Below are positions 17,169 to 25,886 of a DNA stretch of 32,134 nt, in pieces. Every line of letters begins with the position of its first letter. Positions within the stretch are counted from its first letter, which is position 1. The position numbers and the translations under genes were made by a program. Source of the DNA: Sporolactobacillus sp. THM7-7 (GTDB lineage Bacteria > Bacillota > Bacilli > Bacillales > Sporolactobacillaceae); the NCBI RefSeq assembly GCF_004153225.1, contig NZ_SEMB01000033.1, positions 4,986-37,119 of the forward strand, given 5' to 3'. The notes under the pieces were generated by a model that saw only the letters and a program-made list of their open reading frames with translations, was not told the DNA's origin and made no database searches.

Positions 17169-17915
17169 CTACTGCACTTTCGGTCCGTGCTCCAGTTCCC
17201 ATAGCTTCTCAAAATAGGACTGGCCCTTGATCATCCGCTCGCAAATATCGGCGTGCTTTTTCGACCAGCCCTGTTTCATTCCCCCGATCAGCGCCTGCCA
17301 CGCCTCGTCGAAGCTCATATGGCGGCTCCGGCTGTAATAAGTCGGATACCATTCCGTGTACCAGTAACGCATCTCTTCCAGACTGCCCGTTTGGTGCAGG
17401 TGATCGAGCGCCATAAACAGCAGCTGTTTCATCTGCCGCTCTTTACGGGTCAGACCGATCATCATGTCCGGGCTGAGCGAAAGCATGTGATACGCTTTCT
17501 GACGGATCCCGCAGGGCGCCGGGTATCCGGCGGCCGTCATTTGTTCCGCCTTCTCAAAGACGATTTTATCCTGACGGGGAATCAGACGGCTCTTGCGTAC
17601 CGGAATCGTATACCCGAGCGTATCCGCGGCCAGCGTTCGCTCTCCATCGGTCGTGATAAAACAGTACTCGATGATCTCCCGCTGGTTATTCTTGCAGATG
17701 ACGCTCTTATTGCGTACGTCCCTCAGCAATTCTTCCGGAAGATCCTGCATATCATTTTCAATATAATCAAACAATGCTTTCTCTACTTTAATCAGTGGCA
17801 CCTGATCGAGCAGTTCAATAAAATCGTGCTTTCGCCATTCATGAAACTCGCAAACATTATAACCATTCTCTTCGCCTTCAAACCAATTGACCCAGACATC
17901 GCTGATGATCTCCAT
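17169..17915 (-). CDS. yjbA: YjbA, UPF0736/DUF3603 family protein
   Basis: The protein has 248 residues, the usual size for YjbA. It begins [20 protein letters not shown] and has aromatic- and acid-rich character throughout. The segment [20 protein letters not shown] near residue 190 is typical. No membrane segment or catalytic motif is evident, so it is probably cytoplasmic; function is not established. AGGAG precedes the ATG. It is convergent with trpS, preserving the B. subtilis yjbA-trpS pairing. The appDFABC operon that separates yjbA from fabF in B. subtilis is absent. Confidence 0.88.
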   Translation of the reverse strand: MEIISDVWVNWFEGEENGYNVCEFHEWRKHDFIELLDQVPLIKVEKALFDYIENDMQDLPEELLRDVRNKSVICKNNQREIIEYCFITTDGERTLAADTLGYTIPVRKSRLIPRQDKIVFEKAEQMTAAGYPAPCGIRQKAYHMLSLSPDMMIGLTRKERQMKQLLFMALDHLHQTGSLEEMRYWYTEWYPTYYSRSRHMSFDEAWQALIGGMKQGWSKKHADICERMIKGQSYFEKLWELEHGPKVQ

Positions 17916-18240
17916 AAACGATTCGTCTCCTCTTCTTTTGATTTGAAAACATTATGGTCAATAGTAGATAAAATTATTCTCCGAAAATGATGATTTTCGA
18001 TGCAAGGGTACCGCTTCATCAGCCTCGTTTATCCAAGATCGTATCGATTTTCTAGAAGATTGAGGGATGGAAAAACTAGGGTCTGCCTGCGCCAAAGACT
18101 TGGCTTCGCCACGCTTTCTTTATATGTATGCCTGTCCCGACTTTCGTATACTTCCAAATCGTTAACCCGAATTTTGTGAAAAAATTTTATAGTCGATACA
18201 GGATGCTCCTTTTTGCCTGCCTTTTTTCCTTTCTGAACGT
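17916..18240. other. Intergenic region, no gene recognised
   Basis: Between yjbA and the fabF terminator I see no ORF with a ribosome site. A short inverted repeat gccaaagacttggc (18091-18104) is present without a T-run. The yjbA promoter presumably lies here but no convincing hexamer pair was found. Confidence 0.5.
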
Positions 18241-18273
18241 AAAACAGCGCCCACACTGTTCGATTGGGCGCTG
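18241..18273 (-). terminator. Terminator downstream of fabF
   Basis: cagcgccc pairs with gggcgctg around a 13-nt loop. Four T follow on the minus strand; the plus strand also has eight T a few bases after the stem, so it may act in both directions. Confidence 0.65.
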
Positions 18274-18325
18274 ATGGATTTTTTTTCTACGATAACGGAT
18301 GCTCCGCTTCTTCCTTGGCGCAGCA

Positions 18326-19564
18326 TCAAGATTCATATTTTTTAAAAACAAGAGTTGCATTGTGGCCGCCAAAGCCGAATGAGTTGCTCATGCCGACCGT
18401 GACGTCTTTTTTCATCGCTCCGCTTGTCACGTAATTCAGATCACAGGCTTCGTCCGGCGTCTCGTAATTAATCGTCGGAGGCACAATACCTTCTGCGATC
18501 GCTTTGACGGTGAAGATCGCTTCCGCACCGCCGGAGGCACCAAGCATGTGGCCGGTCATCGATTTGGTCGAGCTCATCGCCAGTTTATAGGCGTATTCGC
18601 CGAATACGTTTTTGATCGCTGCCGTTTCGGTTGAATCGTTGGCCGACGTGCTTGTCCCGTGTGCGTTAATATAATCGACTTCATCGGCCGAGAGACCGGC
18701 GTCTTCCAGAGCCATCTGCATCGCCCGAATGGCGCCTTCGCCGTCCGGAGCCGGCCGCGTCACATGAAAAGCGTCGCTCGTTGCCCCGTATCCGACGACT
18801 TCCGCATAAATGCGCGCCCCTCGGCTCAGAGCCGAATCCAGCGATTCAAGAAGCACGACACCCGCTCCTTCACCCATGACAAAACCATCCCGATCCTTGT
18901 CGAACGGACGGCACGCTTTTTTCGGATCGGGATTCGTCGACAGCGCGCGCGACGAACAGAAACCGGCGAAAGCCATGTTTGTCAGAGGCGCTTCCGTACC
19001 GCCGCAAAGAATCGCATCATTTTCCCCCAGCTGAATCGCTCGGAAAGCATCGCCGATCGAGTTGGTACCCGTTGCGCAGGCCGTCACTGTACAGGAATTG
19101 ATGCCTTTCGTGCCTAGGAGAATCGATACCTGACCGGAAGCCATATCGGGAATCATCATCGGGACGAAGAACGGGCTGACACGGCGGTATCCTTTTTTAA
19201 TGGCTATGCGTAATTCTTTTTCATAAGTTTCCATCCCGCCGATGCCGGAACCGATCCAGACCCCCGTCCGGGTCGCGTTGGATGCATCAATCGTATAATC
19301 GGCATCCTGAATCGCCATTTTCGCCGCCGCAACGGCGTAGTGTGCAAATCGATCCATTCTTAAAGCATCTTTATGATCCATAAAATCTTCGGGATCGAAA
19401 TTTTTTAATTCCCCGGCGACTTTCGCGCGAAAATCATCCGGATTCACACGCGTCACGATATCGATCCCCGATTTTCCATCGATGATGTTTTTCCATGTTG
19501 TGGCCACGTTATTGCCAAGGGGGGTGACTGCACCCAATCCGGTGACGACAACTCGTTTCTTCAT
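18326..19564 (-). CDS. fabF: 3-oxoacyl-ACP synthase II FabF
   Basis: This 412-residue condensing enzyme elongates acyl-ACP with malonyl-ACP in type II fatty-acid synthesis. The nucleophile Cys163 lies in [14 protein letters not shown]. The two histidines are in [16 protein letters not shown] (near 303) and [13 protein letters not shown] (near 340), giving the Cys-His-His triad of the elongating class. The C-terminal [14 protein letters not shown] motif is intact. An AGGAG site lies about 13 nt before the ATG, somewhat far. It follows fabH with a 22-nt gap and is surely co-transcribed from the promoter ahead of fabH. Confidence 0.97.
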   Translation of the reverse strand: MKKRVVVTGLGAVTPLGNNVATTWKNIIDGKSGIDIVTRVNPDDFRAKVAGELKNFDPEDFMDHKDALRMDRFAHYAVAAAKMAIQDADYTIDASNATRTGVWIGSGIGGMETYEKELRIAIKKGYRRVSPFFVPMMIPDMASGQVSILLGTKGINSCTVTACATGTNSIGDAFRAIQLGENDAILCGGTEAPLTNMAFAGFCSSRALSTNPDPKKACRPFDKDRDGFVMGEGAGVVLLESLDSALSRGARIYAEVVGYGATSDAFHVTRPAPDGEGAIRAMQMALEDAGLSADEVDYINAHGTSTSANDSTETAAIKNVFGEYAYKLAMSSTKSMTGHMLGASGGAEAIFTVKAIAEGIVPPTINYETPDEACDLNYVTSGAMKKDVTVGMSNSFGFGGHNATLVFKKYES

Positions 19565-19586
19565 TATAACAGATTCTCTCCTTCCG

Positions 19587-20522
19587 TCATTTTCCCCATC
19601 GCAGCGTCAGTGCGCCCCAAGTCAGGCCGCCGCCGAAACCAACCATTACGATGAGATCGTCCTCTTTGATCCGATTCTCCTCCAGAGCGTCTGCCAGCGC
19701 AAGCGGAATGGAAGAGGAGGAGGTGTTTCCATATTTCTGGATAGTTTGAAGCATTCTTTCTTTGGGAAGACCGAGCCTTTCTCTGGAGGCTTCCATGATC
19801 CGTATATTGGCCTGATGGGGGATGAGAAAGTCGATATCTTCCTTCTGCAGACCCGCTTTTTTCACAACATTCACGGCCGACTCGCCCATCTGCCTGACAG
19901 CGAATTTAAAGACTTCCCGCCCATTCATCTTGATGATATTTCCTTCCTGGTACAGGTTCTTTCCGCCGCTGCCGTCCGCGCCGAGATCAAATGACAGAAT
20001 CCCCCTGCCGCTGGACACGGGGCCCATGACTACGGCCGCCGCTGCATCTCCGAACAGGACCGCCGTCGTCCGGTCTTCCCAATTTGTAATTTTCGACAGC
20101 TTCTCAACGCCAACGATCAGGATATGCTCATATGCCCCCGAATCAATAAACTGCTTGGCCGTTACCATGCCGTAAATAAATCCCGAACAGGCCGCGCTAA
20201 TGTCCATGGACGCCACTTTTCTTGCGCCCAGACGGTTCTGAAGTGTGCAGGCAACGGTCGGAAACGGCTGATCCGGAGTCACGGTCGCTACAATGATCAT
20301 ATCGATATCATCAGTATCGAGATGAGCCTTTTCGAGCGCCTGTTTTGCCGCCGCAAAAGCCATATCTGACGTCTCCGTGTTGTCGCTGGCGATACGGCGT
20401 TCCTGTATGCCTGTTCTTGTCCGGATCCATTCATCCGACGTATCCATCATTTTCTCCAAGTCCATATTGGTTAAAACACGTTCCGGTACGAATTTTCCAA
20501 CTCCCAAAATCCCCGCGGACAT
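19587..20522 (-). CDS. fabH: 3-oxoacyl-ACP synthase III FabH
   Basis: The protein has 311 residues from [15 protein letters not shown]. It starts fatty-acid synthesis by condensing acyl-CoA with malonyl-ACP; in Bacillales it usually accepts branched primers. The triad is visible: Cys112 in SAACSGF, His in IPHQANIR and Asn in YGNTSSSS. The start is fixed by GAGGAG 8 nt upstream; the longer frame to 20609 runs back through the promoter and is not used. First gene of the fabH-fabF unit with a FapR-like operator overlapping the transcription start. Confidence 0.96.
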   Translation of the reverse strand: MSAGILGVGKFVPERVLTNMDLEKMMDTSDEWIRTRTGIQERRIASDNTETSDMAFAAAKQALEKAHLDTDDIDMIIVATVTPDQPFPTVACTLQNRLGARKVASMDISAACSGFIYGMVTAKQFIDSGAYEHILIVGVEKLSKITNWEDRTTAVLFGDAAAAVVMGPVSSGRGILSFDLGADGSGGKNLYQEGNIIKMNGREVFKFAVRQMGESAVNVVKKAGLQKEDIDFLIPHQANIRIMEASRERLGLPKERMLQTIQKYGNTSSSSIPLALADALEENRIKEDDLIVMVGFGGGLTWGALTLRWGK

Positions 20523-20556
20523 CCGCAAAACTCCTCTCAAAATATAACAGTATCTA

Positions 20557-20573
20557 TTAAGACCTGGTAACAA
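20557..20573. promoter_or_regulatory. FapR-like operator of fabH-fabF
   Basis: On the minus strand TTGTTACCAGGTCTTAA, an imperfect palindrome with core TACCAGGT, resembles my recollection of the FapR consensus (TTAGTACC-WGGTACTAA type; 13 of 17). It begins at the last bases of the -10 and covers the expected start site, the usual FapR repression geometry. FapR itself is not in the window. Confidence 0.6.
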
Positions 20574-20600
20574 TATAATATGACAGGATCTTTTTGTCCA
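20572..20600 (-). promoter_or_regulatory. Sigma-A promoter of fabH-fabF
   Basis: On the minus strand TGGACA, a 17-nt spacer and TATATT (each 5 of 6), about 50 nt before the fabH ATG. Confidence 0.65.
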
Positions 20601-20760
20601 ACGGGCCAAAGAGAGATGTCATTCTGGCCGCATACGTCCAGACTGTCAATGATATTTTCTTCCCCCGGGTCATTGGTCCTCACCTTGTTTGCGAAAAAAC
20701 ATACAATACAGTATCATCATTCCGGAAGCCGGAACGGACAAAGTAAAAGGAGGGAAATGT

Positions 20761-21063
20761 ATGGACCAATCCGAACAGAACGAGAGAGACCGAGTCTATG
20801 ATCCCTTTACACACCTGATGTTTGGCTCCCAGCTGCCGCCGAGTCAGCCGCCACAAGAATTTTATCAAAACAGCGCCTGGCAGGCAAGCGGAACACAAAG
20901 TGCACCGAACCATCCCCAGTTTTTGAAACCCTTTCTGGATAAAAAAGGAAATATCGATATGGGAAAAGTGATGAACGGTGCCAGCCAGATCGTGACGGTC
21001 ATCAATCAGACCGCTCCCGCTGTCAAACAGCTGTCCCCGCTTCTGAAACTGTTCAAAAAGTAA
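20761..21063 (+). CDS. YppG-like small protein
   Basis: The protein has 100 residues. The N-terminal half is Pro/Gln-rich and low-complexity (FGSQLPPSQPPQEFY). The conserved-looking C-terminal half reads FLDKKGNIDMGKVMNGASQI, then a hydrophobic stretch ending LLKLFKK. This disordered-plus-amphipathic layout resembles the YppG family of Bacillus (PF14179), whose function is unknown; I assign it with moderate confidence. AAAGGAGGG lies about 5 nt before the ATG and fixes the start over a frame extending to 20689. Single-gene unit with a terminator, divergent from fabH. Confidence 0.72.
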   Translation: MDQSEQNERDRVYDPFTHLMFGSQLPPSQPPQEFYQNSAWQASGTQSAPNHPQFLKPFLDKKGNIDMGKVMNGASQIVTVINQTAPAVKQLSPLLKLFKK

Positions 21064-21112
21064 AGTAAGGAATGAGACAGAACATCATGGAGGCGGCATT
21101 CGCATGATCTTC

Positions 21113-21142
21113 AAAGCAGGCCAGTCGACCTGCTTTTTTTTT
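21113..21142 (+). terminator. Terminator of the YppG-like gene
   Basis: AAAGCAGG pairs with CCTGCTTT around an 8-nt loop; the T-run is nine long including the stem. It may also serve the convergent SDR gene. Confidence 0.8.
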
Positions 21143-21222
21143 GATATCCGCTTTTTTCATCAAGTCCTCTTTTTTGGGATAGACGGCCAAAGGCTGCACA
21201 GATGTATAGAAACGGACGGATA

Positions 21223-21879
21223 TTACCGATCGAAAAAGCGATCACCGAGAAGCCGTCTGATTTTTTGGTTCGTTGAAGGCGCAACATCTTTTCTGTCAAT
21301 ATAGTGGACAACTTCAAGCCCCTGATGAGCCGTAAATGCCAATTCAGATGTCAGATCGGCGATCCGCCTCTTTCTTTCCTCAGTATCATCGGAAAAATCG
21401 ATACGGAAGATGACCGCTTTGACCTGTTTCATCTTTAGCAGTTCCTGAACAAAGAGCGATTCCATCACGTCCGCCGCTTTCCCCTCGGCAGACAGCGGGT
21501 GAACGGGGTACTTCTCCGAGAACCGTCCGCTTTCTCCATAGATGGCGGTCGACGACATAAAGACAAACGCCCCCGCCCCCGGGCGTGCGCAAGATCGGAG
21601 AACGAAACGCATTTTCTTTTTTAACTGTTTATTTTCCGTCTCTTGGACTCGGAACGTATCCGCCAGAATCAAACCATCCATACTGCCTTCCGGGAGGCTG
21701 TCCGCCCGATGAAAGAAAGCGTTCCGGCCCAGAAAGAATTCCCGCTCCTCCTCCTGTTTTCTTTCGCGATCATTTATCGCCGAGCTGATCGAGACGACCT
21801 TCACCCCTTTTTCCAGTAGCACTTCCGAGAGAGAAAAGCCCCACGACGACAGTCCTCCGAAAACCAGTACCTGTTTCAT
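21223..21879 (-). CDS. Atypical NAD(P)-binding SDR/epimerase-like protein
   Basis: The protein has 218 residues from MKQVLVFGGLSSWG. It is built like a shortened extended-SDR (NAD-dependent epimerase/dehydratase): a beta strand-glycine turn at 3-14, then SSTAIYGESG at 109-118 (the active Ser/Thr strand). The normal catalytic YxxxK site reads SAEGK at 130-134, so the tyrosine is missing. The nucleotide-binding glycine motif is also degenerate (GGLSSWG). It may bind a nucleotide without classical dehydrogenase chemistry. The start at 21879 follows a purine-rich site (GGGGAAAGGGG); a frame to 21951 lacks one. Substrate unknown. Confidence 0.75.
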   Translation of the reverse strand: MKQVLVFGGLSSWGFSLSEVLLEKGVKVVSISSAINDRERKQEEEREFFLGRNAFFHRADSLPEGSMDGLILADTFRVQETENKQLKKKMRFVLRSCARPGAGAFVFMSSTAIYGESGRFSEKYPVHPLSAEGKAADVMESLFVQELLKMKQVKAVIFRIDFSDDTEERKRRIADLTSELAFTAHQGLEVVHYIDRKDVAPSTNQKIRRLLGDRFFDR

Positions 21880-22044
21880 GTCCCCTTTCCCCCGTCTCTT
21901 ATAAGCTATCCATAAATTATGCGTCTCGGCGCCAATCCATGAATACCGCACATGAAGATCACGTTAGGAAAAAATCTGCCGGACCTGGCCATTGCTCCTC
22001 TACGATGCTCCGGCGAATTTTTTTATCCTCTCTCATCGCATAAA

Positions 22045-22076
22045 GAAAAAACACCCCACGAAAAAACTGGGATGTT
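22045..22076 (-). terminator. Terminator of the MIP18/DUF59 gene
   Basis: On the minus strand AACATCCCA pairs with TGGGGTGTT (one G-T pair) and is followed by further T to 22046. It starts about 4 nt after the stop codon. Confidence 0.8.
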
Positions 22077-22079
22077 TGA

Positions 22080-22409
22080 CTAATCGGAAAGGCCAAGGGC
22101 GATCCGGGCGTATCGGGACATACGGTCCTTTGTCCACGGCGGATCCCAGACAAAGTTCACATCCACTTCCTTAACCTCTTCAATCTCGCCAAGCGCTCGT
22201 TTCACTTCATAGGACAATGTTGCCGAAAGCGGGCAGCCCATGAAAGTCAAAGTCATCGTAATCACGACGTTATTCTCATCGTCGATATCGACGCCATAGA
22301 CTAAACCGAGATTCACAATATCTATGCCGAGTTCCGGGTCGATCACCTCTTCCAGCGCTTCGAGCACCCGGTCCTTCAGTTCTTCTTTTTCTTTTTCGTT
22401 TTGAGGCAA
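22080..22409 (-). CDS. MIP18/DUF59 family Fe-S assembly-type protein (SufT/YitW-like)
   Basis: The protein has 109 residues from a TTG start at 22409, which lies 7 nt after GGAAGGGGG. The alternative ATG at 22430 (116 aa) has no site upstream. The family core is clear: VIDPELGIDIVNLGLVYGV near residue 24, the reactive Cys59 in TFMGCPLSA, and the C-terminal FVWDPPWTKDRMS signature. SufT/YitW relatives help mature Fe-S proteins. It has its own terminator and is divergent from a NifU-N-like gene. Confidence 0.88.
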   Translation of the reverse strand: MPQNEKEKEELKDRVLEALEEVIDPELGIDIVNLGLVYGVDIDDENNVVITMTLTFMGCPLSATLSYEVKRALGEIEEVKEVDVNFVWDPPWTKDRMSRYARIALGLSD

Positions 22410-22499
22410 TGCTATTCCCCCTTCCCTCATATTCTTGACATAAGTATAACCGATTCACGCGTACATTTCATCTGACAGCTATATCCTGATTCATGCCTG

Positions 22500-22521
22500 T
22501 TTTACTGATTCCTCAGTAAAA
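22500..22521. promoter_or_regulatory. Inverted repeat between the divergent Fe-S-related genes
   Basis: ttttactga and tcagtaaaa form a perfect 9-bp inverted repeat with a 4-nt gap. No T-run follows on either strand, so it looks more like an operator than a terminator. Confidence 0.35.
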
Positions 22522-22581
22522 GACCACATTGAAGACCAGACCGTCCAATAAGCTGTGCTTCTGTCTTAATGGACGACGGGA

Positions 22582-22590
22582 TGATATAAT
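22582..22590 (+). promoter_or_regulatory. Extended -10 promoter upstream of the NifU-N-like gene
   Basis: TG-A-TATAAT with a perfect -10 hexamer; no good -35 visible. The transcript would start near 22597, just before repeat copy 2. Confidence 0.5.
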
Positions 22591-22605
22591 GGTACTGTAT
22601 TAGAC

Positions 22606-22744
22606 TAGAGGGTACTCGAAAAGTCCGGGAAAAATGGCTGCACGATCTTAACACCCGCTTGTTTCATCTGTACGCGCAGTTAGTCGAAACCGAACTTTCT
22701 CGATCTTTTCGGTCCTTACTGTCCTCCTTTTCGAACAGACTCTA
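22606..22744. mobile_element. MITE-like inverted-repeat element, copy 2
   Basis: The left end tagagggtactcgaaaag is mirrored by the right end cttttcgaacagactcta. Layout and parts of the body match copy 1 at 14654-14803: gaaaaa-ggc after the left end, and a tcttttcg ... cctcc block before the right end. It is non-coding and lies in the leader of the NifU-N-like gene. No clear target duplication is visible. Confidence 0.6.
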
Positions 22745-22815
22745 TTCGAACAAGCGAACAAAAAAGTCGGCGCCGAGACAACTCGGCAAGCCGACGAAGA
22801 AAGGAAATCACATTG

Positions 22816-23067
22816 ATGCATGTTCATGCCGAGAAAACGCCCAATCCGAACGCCATGAAATTCACTTTCGATGTTCAGCGCTTCGATTCGCGCATCGAAG
22901 TCAAAAATGGGGAAGCAACCGGATCTCCCCTTCTTGATCGATTGCTCGCCGTCGAAGGTGTCGACAATTTGTTTGGCTATCGTAACTTTTTGACAGTTAA
23001 TAAAACGGAATCCGCTTCATGGGACGAACTCCTCCCGAAAATCAGAGAAGTCTTCGCCGAGTCCTGA
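22816..23067 (+). CDS. NifU/Nfu N-terminal-domain protein
   Basis: The protein has 83 residues beginning MHVHAEKTPNPNAMKFTFDV. The TPNPNAMKF signature is that of the Nfu/NifU N-terminal domain (PF08712), here as a stand-alone protein without a C-terminal CxxC Fe-S scaffold domain. The ATG at 22816 follows GAAAGGA with a 10-nt gap; the in-frame TTG just before it is less likely. Its transcript would carry repeat copy 2. The divergent neighbour is also of an Fe-S assembly family, so a role in Fe-S protein maturation is plausible but not shown. Confidence 0.85.
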   Translation: MHVHAEKTPNPNAMKFTFDVQRFDSRIEVKNGEATGSPLLDRLLAVEGVDNLFGYRNFLTVNKTESASWDELLPKIREVFAES

Positions 23068-23215
23068 TTGATTCCCCGTCATCTTCTTTTAAACAGTCTG
23101 CCGAATTTTGAGTCAACCTGTTCTCCACCGCCGAACTGGATAAGGGCGAGGTCATTCAGTTGAAAAACAGCTCCTCTATAATTTTGGATCGGTTACCAGT
23201 CTTCCGTCCGGATTA

Positions 23216-23249
23216 AAGCAGTCTGGCCGTTTTGCGCAGACTGCTTTTG
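23216..23249. terminator. Terminator between the NifU-N-like gene and asnO
   Basis: aaagcagtctg and cagactgcttt form an 11-bp perfect stem around an 11-nt loop, with T on both exit sides. It serves the convergent genes. Confidence 0.75.
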
Positions 23250-23321
23250 AATAATGTCATTGATTTTCCCCACAGGACCATTCTTTACCGCTATCATACC
23301 TTAATGCCGCTTCAAAAATGC

Positions 23322-25172
23322 CTAGCTGTCGACAATATCCACATGATACATCTCCAGCCACTCGTTCATTTGGGCGAGGTGGGCAATCAGCTGCGGACCG
23401 CTCATCAGCTGACCGAACCACGGTACTTTGAACGCCGTCCCCTGCGTATCGATAATCGCCTGGAGCTTCTTTTTATCCGTAAATTCAAGAAGCGGTGCAT
23501 CGCGGCTATCGATCACTTTCTGAAGCCAGGCCGATACTTGCGATGTGTACCTTGGATGGTAGGTCTTCGGATATGGGCTTTTCTTTCTGTAGAGCACGTC
23601 TTCCGGAAGCAGATCTTTCAGAGCGGCCCGCAAAATCCCTTTTTCCCGCCCGCCTAGCATCTTCATCTCCCACGGCACATTCCACATGTACTGCACGAGA
23701 CGATGATCGGCAAAGGGTACCCGAACTTCGAGGCTTGCGCCCATACTCATCCGGTCCTTCCGATCGAGCAGCGCCGTCATGAACCAGTTCATATTTAAAT
23801 AAAAGAGTTCCCGCCGTCTGGCATCGACAGGCGGCTCTCCGTCCAGCCGCGGCGTCTCGGCCACCGTCTCATTGAATCGGCTCAAGGCATAGCCTTTCAG
23901 ATCCAGGCGACTGCCCCACTTATCGTTTAGCAGGGCCTGGCGTTCGTCCGTCGATCGCATCCACGGAAATCCTTCCTTCGCCGAGGTTTCCGGGCTGTGA
24001 AACCATGGATAGCCGCCAAAAATCTCGTCGGCGCACTCACCGGAGAGCGCCACCGTAAATTCCTTTTTGATTCCTTTGCAAAACCAGAGCAGCGAGGAAT
24101 CTACATCCGCATAACCGGGCATATCCCGGGCGACGATCGCTTTTTTCAGATAGTCGACAAGCTGGGCATTATCGATGATCAGATCGTGATGGACCGTTCC
24201 TAAATACCGGGACACCGTACCGACGTACCGAGCATCACTGTTCGGCTGAAATTTGCTTGTGTGGAAAAATTTGTCATTATCTCTGTAATCGATGGAATAC
24301 GTGTGCAGCGGCGGACGCTGCTCCGCTTTAAAATAATTCGAAGCGATCGCCGAAATGCCGCTTGAATCGAGCCCCCCAGAAAGAAAAGTGGTCACCGGAA
24401 CATCCGCATATAGCTGCCGCTTCACGGCATCGTGTAAAAGATATCGGATCGTCGTTATAGTCTCCTCAAGATTATCTTCGTGCGCCTCGCTCCTAACGTT
24501 CCAGTAACGCCAGACTTTCAACCCGTTTTTTGTATACGTAAACGCGTGGGCCGGCTTCAAATCATGAATGCCAAGATAAATGCCATGTCCTGGCGTTTTC
24601 GACGGACCGAGCCCGAAAACTTCGGAAAGCCCCTCGCGATCAATTTTCGCCGTCACATTCGGATGAGCAAGAATCGCCTTTAGTTCCGAGCCAAAAAGCA
24701 GCCGCCCCTCCCTTTCGCTGTAAAAAAACGGTTTAACACCGAGCCGGTCGCGGGCCGCAAATAATTTTTCCTTCTGAATATCCCAGATGGCAAAAGCAAA
24801 AATACCGTTAAAGTGGTCGAGGCAGGTTTCTTCCCACTCCATATAGGCCGTCAGCAGCACCTCAGTGTCGGAGTGCCCTCTGAATGTATGGCCGGCCTTC
24901 AGCAAATCCGCGCGTATCTCTTCTGTGTTATACAATTCGCCGTTATAAACGAGAACAAAGTCGCGTCCGCCGGCGGATTTCTCCATCGGCTGACATCCGC
25001 CTTCCGGATCAACCACGACAAGCCGTGCATGCCCGAACGCGGCTTTCGGCGATACCCACGTATTCAAGTCGTCCGGACCGCGGCGGTTCATTGTCTCGGC
25101 CATACGCCGAACGGTCTTCTCCTCACCTCTTAAATCCTTTCGCCAGTCGATCCACCCCGTAATTCCACACAT
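23322..25172 (-). CDS. asnO: Glutamine-hydrolysing asparagine synthetase (AsnO type)
   Basis: This 616-residue enzyme makes asparagine from aspartate, glutamine and ATP. After Met removal, Cys is the N-terminal nucleophile of the class II glutaminase domain (MCGITGW, with RRGPDD and NGELYN near 31 and 77). The synthetase domain has the ATP pyrophosphatase loop FLSGGLDSSGI near residue 265 and SGECADEIFGGYPW. Length matches B. subtilis AsnO (614 aa). The adjacent YisL gene reproduces the yisL/asnO neighbourhood, so I choose AsnO over AsnB. AGAGG lies 9 nt before the ATG. Confidence 0.9.
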   Translation of the reverse strand: MCGITGWIDWRKDLRGEEKTVRRMAETMNRRGPDDLNTWVSPKAAFGHARLVVVDPEGGCQPMEKSAGGRDFVLVYNGELYNTEEIRADLLKAGHTFRGHSDTEVLLTAYMEWEETCLDHFNGIFAFAIWDIQKEKLFAARDRLGVKPFFYSEREGRLLFGSELKAILAHPNVTAKIDREGLSEVFGLGPSKTPGHGIYLGIHDLKPAHAFTYTKNGLKVWRYWNVRSEAHEDNLEETITTIRYLLHDAVKRQLYADVPVTTFLSGGLDSSGISAIASNYFKAEQRPPLHTYSIDYRDNDKFFHTSKFQPNSDARYVGTVSRYLGTVHHDLIIDNAQLVDYLKKAIVARDMPGYADVDSSLLWFCKGIKKEFTVALSGECADEIFGGYPWFHSPETSAKEGFPWMRSTDERQALLNDKWGSRLDLKGYALSRFNETVAETPRLDGEPPVDARRRELFYLNMNWFMTALLDRKDRMSMGASLEVRVPFADHRLVQYMWNVPWEMKMLGGREKGILRAALKDLLPEDVLYRKKSPYPKTYHPRYTSQVSAWLQKVIDSRDAPLLEFTDKKKLQAIIDTQGTAFKVPWFGQLMSGPQLIAHLAQMNEWLEMYHVDIVDS

Positions 25173-25283
25173 TCAGGTCATCCTCTCTTCTAAAATTCCG
25201 CACTAACTTCCCTTCTATCCTATGCAGCAAAGTTAGGCGCGTGCGGAATCGGCCTTCGGCGGCTTGCCTATTTTGAAGAGTTG

Positions 25284-25634
25284 TCAGATGAATGTGAATC
25301 CAATCGTGAATGTCGCAATAATTCCAATACAGAAAAACGCCCAATACACCCCTGTACGTCTCTTCTTCTCCAAACGGACAAGAATCAGCTCCATCGAAGC
25401 AATAAGCCACAGACCGAACAGCATTTTGATCAGCGACCACTGCCACAGATGCGCAAACAGGCTGTATTGAATCACAAGACCGGCTCCCGTGAAGATAACA
25501 AAAACGCTTGTCAGACGGCAAAGAAGGTGGATCGTTTTTTGTCCGTTCAGCCCGAGAGAAGCGAAAACAACATGCATCATAAATAAAATAAGCAGCAGAG
25601 TGAAACTCACTGCATGCGCATAAGCCACAACCAT
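25284..25634 (-). CDS. yisL: YisL family (DUF1516) membrane protein
   Basis: The protein has 116 residues from MVVAYAHAVSFTLLLILFMM with four hydrophobic helices. The KTIHLLCRLTSVFVIFTGAG and WSLIKMLFGLWLIASMELIL segments resemble B. subtilis YisL (KITHMILRLFYILIILTGAE; GKMILGIITIGLMEMLLI). AGGAG 8 nt before the ATG at 25634 fixes the start; a frame to 25688 has no site. It precedes the asparagine synthetase by 111 nt on the same strand and may be co-transcribed. Function unknown. Confidence 0.85.
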   Translation of the reverse strand: MVVAYAHAVSFTLLLILFMMHVVFASLGLNGQKTIHLLCRLTSVFVIFTGAGLVIQYSLFAHLWQWSLIKMLFGLWLIASMELILVRLEKKRRTGVYWAFFCIGIIATFTIGFTFI

Positions 25635-25745
25635 CGTCCTTTCTCCTTGAAAACATGATCCATTCATCTTTCGATAGTCCCTGGTCAAAAGCCATCATTG
25701 CTCCGAAATTAATCGTAGCCGGAAAGAAAAAAATAGTAAAGCCTG

Positions 25746-25804
25746 AGCCCCGGATCCTTTATATCATCGTAGAGTAGGAACGGACGGACTTGGGGGCTGT
25801 TTTT
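25746..25804 (+). promoter_or_regulatory. Possible attenuator-like hairpin ahead of the lysozyme-like gene
   Basis: agcccc (25746-25751) can pair with ggggct (25793-25798) across about 40 nt and is followed by gttttt. It lies 80 nt before the start of the next gene. The long loop makes this uncertain. Confidence 0.25.
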
Positions 25805-25886
25805 CTGCCAGAACGGACTGAAAATCGCAGCGGAGGATGAATGTTATAAATAGAGTCAATATGAAACGGCAGGTTAGTATTACGTT

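Noticed and set aside
20523-20609. N-terminal extension of FabH
   Set aside because: It would run through the promoter and FapR-like site; the internal ATG has a proper ribosome site and gives the standard N-terminus.
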